In this document: piece after piece, positions 5,666 to 9,509 of the stretch
Position numbering within the stretch: the first letter of the stretch is position 1
Layout of the letters: each line of letters opens with the position of its first letter
From: Anaerolineales bacterium
GTDB lineage: Bacteria; Chloroflexota; Anaerolineae; 4572-78; NAK82
Length of the DNA stretch: 9,509 bases
Direction of reading: 5' to 3'
Assembly: GCA_024643945.1 (NCBI GenBank)
Contig: JAHELX010000206.1
Coordinates: 1-9,509, forward strand
Position numbers and translations under genes: made by a program
Notes under the pieces: generated by a model
The model's input: the letters and a program-made list of their open reading frames with translations, nothing else
Databases searched by the model: none
Told to the model about the DNA's origin: nothing

Positions 5666-7651
5666 ATGAACCATCGTCAATGGCTTGGCTTGACCCTAAT
5701 GACCGGCCTGTTGCTCTGTCTACTGGCAGTTCCCGGGGTGCTGGCTCAAACCATACCCCGTCATTTAAGCCAGCCGCCACAAACCCATAACAGCGCCGAG
5801 CAGCAATCCGCCTCACCGCCCTCATCCCCGCCAGGCGATCCGCTGCTGGCCCCAGGGAACCCAACCATCCACCCCATCTCGAACACCTGCACCGCCCCAG
5901 CTACTACTACCATCTCAATCACCTACGATGAGCCCATCAACCCGGCGAGCGTCTCGACGCGAACCTTTGCCGTGTACGCCATGCAGACCGGCCTGTTGAC
6001 TCAAACCTACACAGTGAGCGGAGGGGATATCAGCCTGATGCCACTGCGACCTTTTAAACCAGGCGAACTGGTGCGGGTCAGTGCCACGACCGGCACGCTG
6101 AACTTGAGCGGACAGGGCCCCATCTCGCCCACAGTTTGGGAATTTCGTGTGGCAGTCGGCAGCGGCTACGCTTACTTCACCGACTCCGGCCAGACCTTCC
6201 CCTTTTCTGATACCACCGCCGTCGCGCTGGGCGACCTGGACGGGGACGGTGACCTGGATACCCTGGTTGCCAATGGGATCGATCAGGCCAACGAAGTTTG
6301 GCTGAATGACGGAATGGGTGTTTTCACCAATAGTAACCAAAGCCTGGGGACGATCAGCAGTCTGGGTATGGCCCTGGGAGACCTGGACCGCGATGGCGAC
6401 CTGGACGCGTATATTGCGAGCGCTGAAATTAGTCGGTCCGACGAGATATGGTTCAATAATGGCGGAGGCGTTTTCACGAGGAGCAACCGGAGCCTAACTA
6501 GCTCAAGCGGCGGGCGGCTTGCTTTAGGAGATCTGGACGGGGACGGTGACCTGGATGCTTTTCTGGGCGGCCTCCAGCTTGGCCTTGGAAACGCTAATCA
6601 AGTGTGGTTGAATGACGGAACCGGTGTATTTACCGACAGCCACCAACGCCTGGGTAATTCAGATACTAATGACATCGCCCTGGGAGACCTGGATGGCGAT
6701 GGCGACCTGGACGCCTTTGCCGCCAATGGGACTTTGAACCAGGGTCAACCCAACCAGGTCTGGCTGAACGACGGCAAGGGTGTATTCGACAACCCTTATC
6801 CTGACCTGGGCAGTACCCGCAGCACAGCAGTGGCTCTGGGTGATTTGGATGGGGATGGCGACCTGGATGCCTTTATCACAAATCACGAAAACCAACCCAA
6901 CGAAGTCTGGCTCAACATTGGAAGCGGTCTGTTCAGTGACAGCGGTCAGCGCTTGGGGAACGCCGATAGTTGGGATGTGGAACTGGGGGACATGGATGGA
7001 GACGGTGACCTGGATGCTTTTGTAGCGAATGCGAATTTGTTGGGTGCATATGGTGAGCCAAACCGCGTCTGGCTGAACAATGGGGCCGGGATTTTTACCC
7101 CGACGGCGCAGTCGTTGGGTGACGCCTCCAGCGTCGGGGTGGGTCTGGGAGACCTGGACGAGGACGGCGATCTGGATGCCTTCGTTGCAAACGCCGACAC
7201 TGGCGGGTACAACACAAGTCAGGGTGATCCCGACCAGGTCTGGTTGAACACACAGCCTCAGCTCTATCTCCCGATCATCATGGCCAACAACGGATCGATG
7301 TTTGAGGTTAGTAGTGTGAGGCAACTAACCGCTTGCGAAAATCAGGGGCGGCACCATATCTTTACTCGCATCGTTGACTCCGATGGAGACGGCTTAAGCG
7401 ACATTCCTATCCAAATATGCTGGGGCCCAGGCACTGACAACTGTGCCGTTATCACGACCAATGACGCTGGCTGGGCGGTGTTTGCTATGTTCAAGGGTGT
7501 CTACTCGGTCCAGGTCGCCAGCGGTACCAGCCAGGTCGCCAGCGGCATAACCGCCGACTTCGGCATAGAAGAGGTATGCGAAGAAACCGGGGAAATTGGC
7601 AATTACCGGTTCCATTACTCGTACGAGGTCATTTTCATCAAGACAGGATAG
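5666..7651 (+). CDS. Secreted FG-GAP/VCBS repeat protein with Ig-like domain
   Basis: This is a 661-residue exported protein. Residues 1-27 form a Sec signal peptide: a short basic start, a hydrophobic core over about 7-26, and V-L-A before the likely cut after Ala27. A Pro/Ser/Gln-rich linker runs to about residue 63. Residues about 64-167 look like a bacterial Ig-like (Big_5) domain with T-Y-D-E-P-I-N-P-A-S-V. Residues 187-528 contain seven tandem repeats of about 49-54 residues, each opening L-G-D-x-D-x-D-G-D-L-D, a calcium-binding FG-GAP/VCBS type, and most closing with V-W-L-N. Y-L-P-I-I-M is at 534-539, a motif common near the end of Chloroflexota exported proteins, but about 120 further residues follow, with four cysteines and a beta-rich pattern. 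The fold suggests a beta-propeller used for surface binding or as a scaffold. No catalytic residues are recognised. It is embedded in an operon of cytoplasmic enzymes, and the next gene starts 5 nt after its stop. Confidence 0.9.
   Translation: MNHRQWLGLTLMTGLLLCLLAVPGVLAQTIPRHLSQPPQTHNSAEQQSASPPSSPPGDPLLAPGNPTIHPISNTCTAPATTTISITYDEPINPASVSTRTFAVYAMQTGLLTQTYTVSGGDISLMPLRPFKPGELVRVSATTGTLNLSGQGPISPTVWEFRVAVGSGYAYFTDSGQTFPFSDTTAVALGDLDGDGDLDTLVANGIDQANEVWLNDGMGVFTNSNQSLGTISSLGMALGDLDRDGDLDAYIASAEISRSDEIWFNNGGGVFTRSNRSLTSSSGGRLALGDLDGDGDLDAFLGGLQLGLGNANQVWLNDGTGVFTDSHQRLGNSDTNDIALGDLDGDGDLDAFAANGTLNQGQPNQVWLNDGKGVFDNPYPDLGSTRSTAVALGDLDGDGDLDAFITNHENQPNEVWLNIGSGLFSDSGQRLGNADSWDVELGDMDGDGDLDAFVANANLLGAYGEPNRVWLNNGAGIFTPTAQSLGDASSVGVGLGDLDEDGDLDAFVANADTGGYNTSQGDPDQVWLNTQPQLYLPIIMANNGSMFEVSSVRQLTACENQGRHHIFTRIVDSDGDGLSDIPIQICWGPGTDNCAVITTNDAGWAVFAMFKGVYSVQVASGTSQVASGITADFGIEEVCEETGEIGNYRFHYSYEVIFIKTG
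6224..7249 (+). repeat. Seven tandem FG-GAP/VCBS coding repeats
   Basis: Repeat units begin near 6224, 6371, 6521, 6677, 6833, 6980 and 7142, so the period is 147-162 nt. The most conserved part is the calcium loop D-x-D-x-D-G-D-L-D; the DNA of several units is nearly identical over this part (for example around 6233 and 6531). Variation in length falls between the loop and the V-W-L-N strand. Seven blades would fit one closed beta-propeller. Confidence 0.88.
7510..7545 (+). repeat. Short direct repeat in the C-terminal domain
   Basis: A 15-nt motif, CCAGGTCGCCAGCGG, occurs at 7510-7524 and again at 7531-7545, 21 nt apart. It encodes Q-V-A-S-G twice and keeps the reading frame, consistent with a small seven-codon duplication. 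Confidence 0.7.
7645..7648 (+). promoter_or_regulatory. Ribosome binding site for the second URO-D-fold gene
   Basis: AGGA lies in the last codons of the repeat-protein gene, 8 nt before GTG7657. It supports GTG7657 over GTG7666 (spacing too long) and over ATG7576, which is inside the preceding gene. Confidence 0.5.
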
Positions 7652-7656
7652 AAACA

Positions 7657-8760
7657 GTGTGTGGGGTGACTAACCCTTACCTGCCGGCGGATGCGGTCTT
7701 CCATCCCAACTGGTGGCATAAGCACTACGGCCTCGCATTTGACCGGGATTTCTTTTACGATCCGGGGCGTCGCGTGTGGCAGGAGCAACGCATGCGGCAA
7801 TTGCTCTATGAACGCTTTGGCGATTTGGGCCTGGGCCAGAAGGACGCCCCCCGGCGGCCCATTGTCGGCCCGATTTTGATGGGCAGTGGTTACATCGTGC
7901 AGGAAATCCTGGGGTGCGAGGTGAAATACCAGGAAAACGGCAACCCGTGGGTCCTGCCGCGCAACCTGAGCGAGGCCGAGATCTGGGCGATGCAGGCGCC
8001 AGAGGACATCGAGCACACCCCCTCGATGCGCGCCCTCCTGTCGTTGATGGAGGCTCTGGAAGCCGAGTTCGGCTACCTGCAAGGCGACGTGCCCTTGCAC
8101 AGTGTGATCAACGTGGCCATTGATCTGCGCGGCCAGGATTACTTCATTGATCTCATCGAGAATCGGCCTTTGGTTACGCATCTGCACGCCCTGATCGCTC
8201 GCACCATCTTCGAAGTGGGCCGGCGGGTAAAAGCTCGCAGCGGCAGTGTGGCTATCAGCGTCAATCGCATTATCGCCAGCTTCGACCCCGGCATCTTCAT
8301 CATCCCTAACTGCTCGCTGCAGATGATCTCGCCCGGGATGTACGAAGAGCTGTTACTGGAGCACGACACCTGGCTGGGCCGGCAACTGCCGCCGCCGGGC
8401 TTCCACCACTGCGGAAACAACGCCCACCTGTTCGCACCCCTCTACGCCCGCGCCGGGGCGGTGTACCTGGATGTAGGCTGGGGCTCCGACGTCGCTGCCT
8501 GCCGGGCTGCCCTGCCGGATGCCTGGCTCAGTCTGCGCCTCGACCCGGTCAAGATGCTCACTGCCACGCCCGAAGAAGTCACCGGCGTCACGGAAGTGTT
8601 GCTTCAGGCGCACGGCGCGCCCTGGAATAAGGTGGCCGTGTGTTGCATTAACATGGATTACGGCACACCTGACGAGGCCATCCGGGCCATGTTCCACAGC
8701 GTAGCCCAGTACCGGGGAGACGGGGACAGTGGCATTCAAAGAGCATATCAGGCGGGGTAA
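7657..8760 (+). CDS. Second, divergent URO-D-superfamily protein
   Basis: This protein of about 367 residues belongs to the uroporphyrinogen decarboxylase/cobamide methyltransferase superfamily but is clearly different from the earlier member: it lacks the N-S-R-E-R opening and starts N-P-Y-L-P-A-D-A-V-F-H-P-N-W-W. Family features include M-I-S-P-G-M-Y-E-E and G-F-H-H-C-G-N, giving an H-x-C motif at His250 and Cys252. A distal Cys pair at 329-330 (V-A-V-C-C-I-N) could supply the third Zn ligand, which would reproduce the H-x-C...C set of MtaA/MtbA-like enzymes. The reading frame is open further upstream to ATG7576, but that stretch overlaps the repeat-protein gene and looks non-conserved; GTG7657 has an RBS, with GTG7666 as an alternative. 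The stop is 4 nt before the anSME start, so coupling is likely. HemE function is unlikely; methyl transfer is inferred, and the substrate is unknown. Confidence 0.84.
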   Translation: MCGVTNPYLPADAVFHPNWWHKHYGLAFDRDFFYDPGRRVWQEQRMRQLLYERFGDLGLGQKDAPRRPIVGPILMGSGYIVQEILGCEVKYQENGNPWVLPRNLSEAEIWAMQAPEDIEHTPSMRALLSLMEALEAEFGYLQGDVPLHSVINVAIDLRGQDYFIDLIENRPLVTHLHALIARTIFEVGRRVKARSGSVAISVNRIIASFDPGIFIIPNCSLQMISPGMYEELLLEHDTWLGRQLPPPGFHHCGNNAHLFAPLYARAGAVYLDVGWGSDVAACRAALPDAWLSLRLDPVKMLTATPEEVTGVTEVLLQAHGAPWNKVAVCCINMDYGTPDEAIRAMFHSVAQYRGDGDSGIQRAYQAG

Positions 8761-8764
8761 GTCT

Positions 8765-9509
8765 ATGAAGCCTCAGCCGGCTGCCCCTTCTGCCTTCCAC
8801 GTGATGCTCAAGCCCCGGGGCGCCATCTGCAATCTAAACTGTGCCTACTGCTACTATCTGTCCAAAGAGAGACTCTACCCCGGCAGCCGCTTCCGCATGA
8901 GCGATGCCCTGCTAGAGGAATACACCCGCCAGTACATTGAAGCCCAACCCGTCCCGGAGGTGATCTTCGCCTGGCAGGGCGGCGAACCGACGCTGATGGG
9001 CCTGGACTTCTTCCGCAGAGCCATCGGATTCCAGCAGAGATATCGCCGGCCGGGCATGCACATTCACAACGCGCTGCAAACCAACGGCGTCACGCTGGAC
9101 GACGCGTGGTGCCGCTTCTTTCGAGAGCACAATTTTCTGGTGGGCATCAGCCTGGATGGCCCGCGCGACCTGCACGACGCTTACCGCGTTGACAAAGGAG
9201 GCCAGCCCACCTTCGAGCGCGTGATGGCCGGCCTGGAATTGCTTAAGAAGCACGGCGTGGAGTTCAATGTCCTGACCAGCGTCCACGCGGCCAACGCCGA
9301 TCACCCCCTGGAGGTTTATCGCTTCCTGCGCGATGAGGCGGGTGCCGGGTTCATGCAGTTCATCCCCATCCTCGAGCGCGACAACGAGACCGGCTTCCAG
9401 GAGGGCGAGAAGGTTAGCGCACGCTCGGTGACCGGCCGCCAATACGGGGACTTCCTCATTGCCATCTTTGACGAATGGGTACGCCAGGACGTGGGGCGGG
9501 TCTTCGTGC
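8765..9509 (+). CDS. Anaerobic sulfatase-maturating enzyme (anSME), N-terminal part
   Basis: This frame is open from ATG8765 to the window end, 248 codons, so the 3' part is missing. It is a radical-SAM enzyme: C-N-L-N-C-A-Y-C-Y-Y supplies the CX3CX2C cluster ligands Cys22, Cys26 and Cys29. The pattern F-A-W-Q-G-G-E-P-T-L-M-G-L-x-F-F, then L-Q-T-N-G, F-L-V-G-I-S-L-D-G-P and V-E-F-N-V-L closely follows the known Clostridium perfringens anSME. anSME oxidises the signature Cys or Ser of sulfatases to formylglycine without oxygen, in the cytoplasm before folding or export. Its likely client is the Cys50 sulfatase in this cluster. The C-terminal SPASM domain with two auxiliary 4Fe-4S clusters and the catalytic Asp should lie beyond the window. 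A GGGG stretch at 8754-8757 is a modest RBS, 7 nt before ATG. Other SPASM peptide-modifying enzymes are possible but fit less well. Confidence 0.92.
   Translation, partial: MKPQPAAPSAFHVMLKPRGAICNLNCAYCYYLSKERLYPGSRFRMSDALLEEYTRQYIEAQPVPEVIFAWQGGEPTLMGLDFFRRAIGFQQRYRRPGMHIHNALQTNGVTLDDAWCRFFREHNFLVGISLDGPRDLHDAYRVDKGGQPTFERVMAGLELLKKHGVEFNVLTSVHAANADHPLEVYRFLRDEAGAGFMQFIPILERDNETGFQEGEKVSARSVTGRQYGDFLIAIFDEWVRQDVGRVFV

Noticed and set aside
6224..7249. Regularly spaced similar DNA segments that could be taken for a CRISPR-like or non-coding repeat array
   Set aside because: Spacing is always a multiple of three, and similarity follows the protein motif L-G-D-x-D-x-D-G-D-L-D. They are coding repeats.
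6659..7324. 221-residue open frame on the minus strand opposite the repeat region
   Set aside because: It mirrors the tandem calcium-loop repeats; regular codon use keeps the opposite frame open. It has no recognisable domain, and the plus-strand gene is well supported.
7615..8187. 190-residue minus-strand open frame opposite the second URO-D-fold gene
   Set aside because: It lies opposite a convincing family gene and shows no domain or likely ribosome binding site; high GC explains the length.
8912..9442. 176-residue minus-strand open frame opposite the anSME gene
   Set aside because: The plus strand carries clear radical-SAM motifs over the same region.

Overview
The window is a single-direction (+ strand) gene cluster of eight protein genes with almost no intergenic DNA. 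It looks like a catabolic operon from an anaerobic or facultative environmental bacterium, most likely a member of the Chloroflexota (Anaerolineae-like). Three things suggest that lineage: a secreted repeat protein carrying a Y-L-P-I-I-M motif of the kind common near the C-termini of Chloroflexota exported proteins, the gene families present, and the moderately high GC content. The lineage is inferred from recall, not from a database search.

Layout: (1) bases 1-951, the 3' part of a DUF3604/PHP-like predicted metalloprotein, cut by the window start; (2) 970-2151, an AGE-family (N-acylglucosamine 2-epimerase-like) sugar epimerase; (3) 2169-3581, a formylglycine sulfatase without a signal peptide; (4) 3587-4747, a uroporphyrinogen-decarboxylase (URO-D)-fold protein with a methyltransferase-type H-x-C motif; (5) 4814-5590, a NagB-type glucosamine-6-phosphate isomerase/deaminase homologue; (6) 5666-7651, a secreted protein with an Ig-like domain, seven FG-GAP/VCBS calcium-type repeats and an extra C-terminal domain; (7) 7657-8760, a second, divergent URO-D-fold protein with H-x-C...C; (8) 8765 to the window end, the N-terminal radical-SAM part of an anaerobic sulfatase-maturating enzyme (anSME), cut by the window end. 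Gaps between genes are 18, 17, 5, 66, 75, 5 and 4 nt. I see no convincing promoter or terminator inside, so one polycistronic transcript is plausible. No gap without a gene exceeds 75 nt.

How the genes may work together (inference): the sulfatase needs its Cys50 converted to formylglycine, and the anSME encoded in the same cluster is the oxygen-independent enzyme class that does this. The epimerase and the NagB homologue point to (amino-)sugar handling, so the simplest reading is intracellular breakdown of an imported sulfated (amino)sugar. The two URO-D-fold proteins carry the Zn-thiolate motif of corrinoid:thiol methyltransferases rather than HemE features. This raises the possibility that the locus also removes a methyl group, for example from an O-methylated sugar, but no corrinoid protein, activase, transporter, glycosidase or regulator lies in the window, so this remains a hypothesis.
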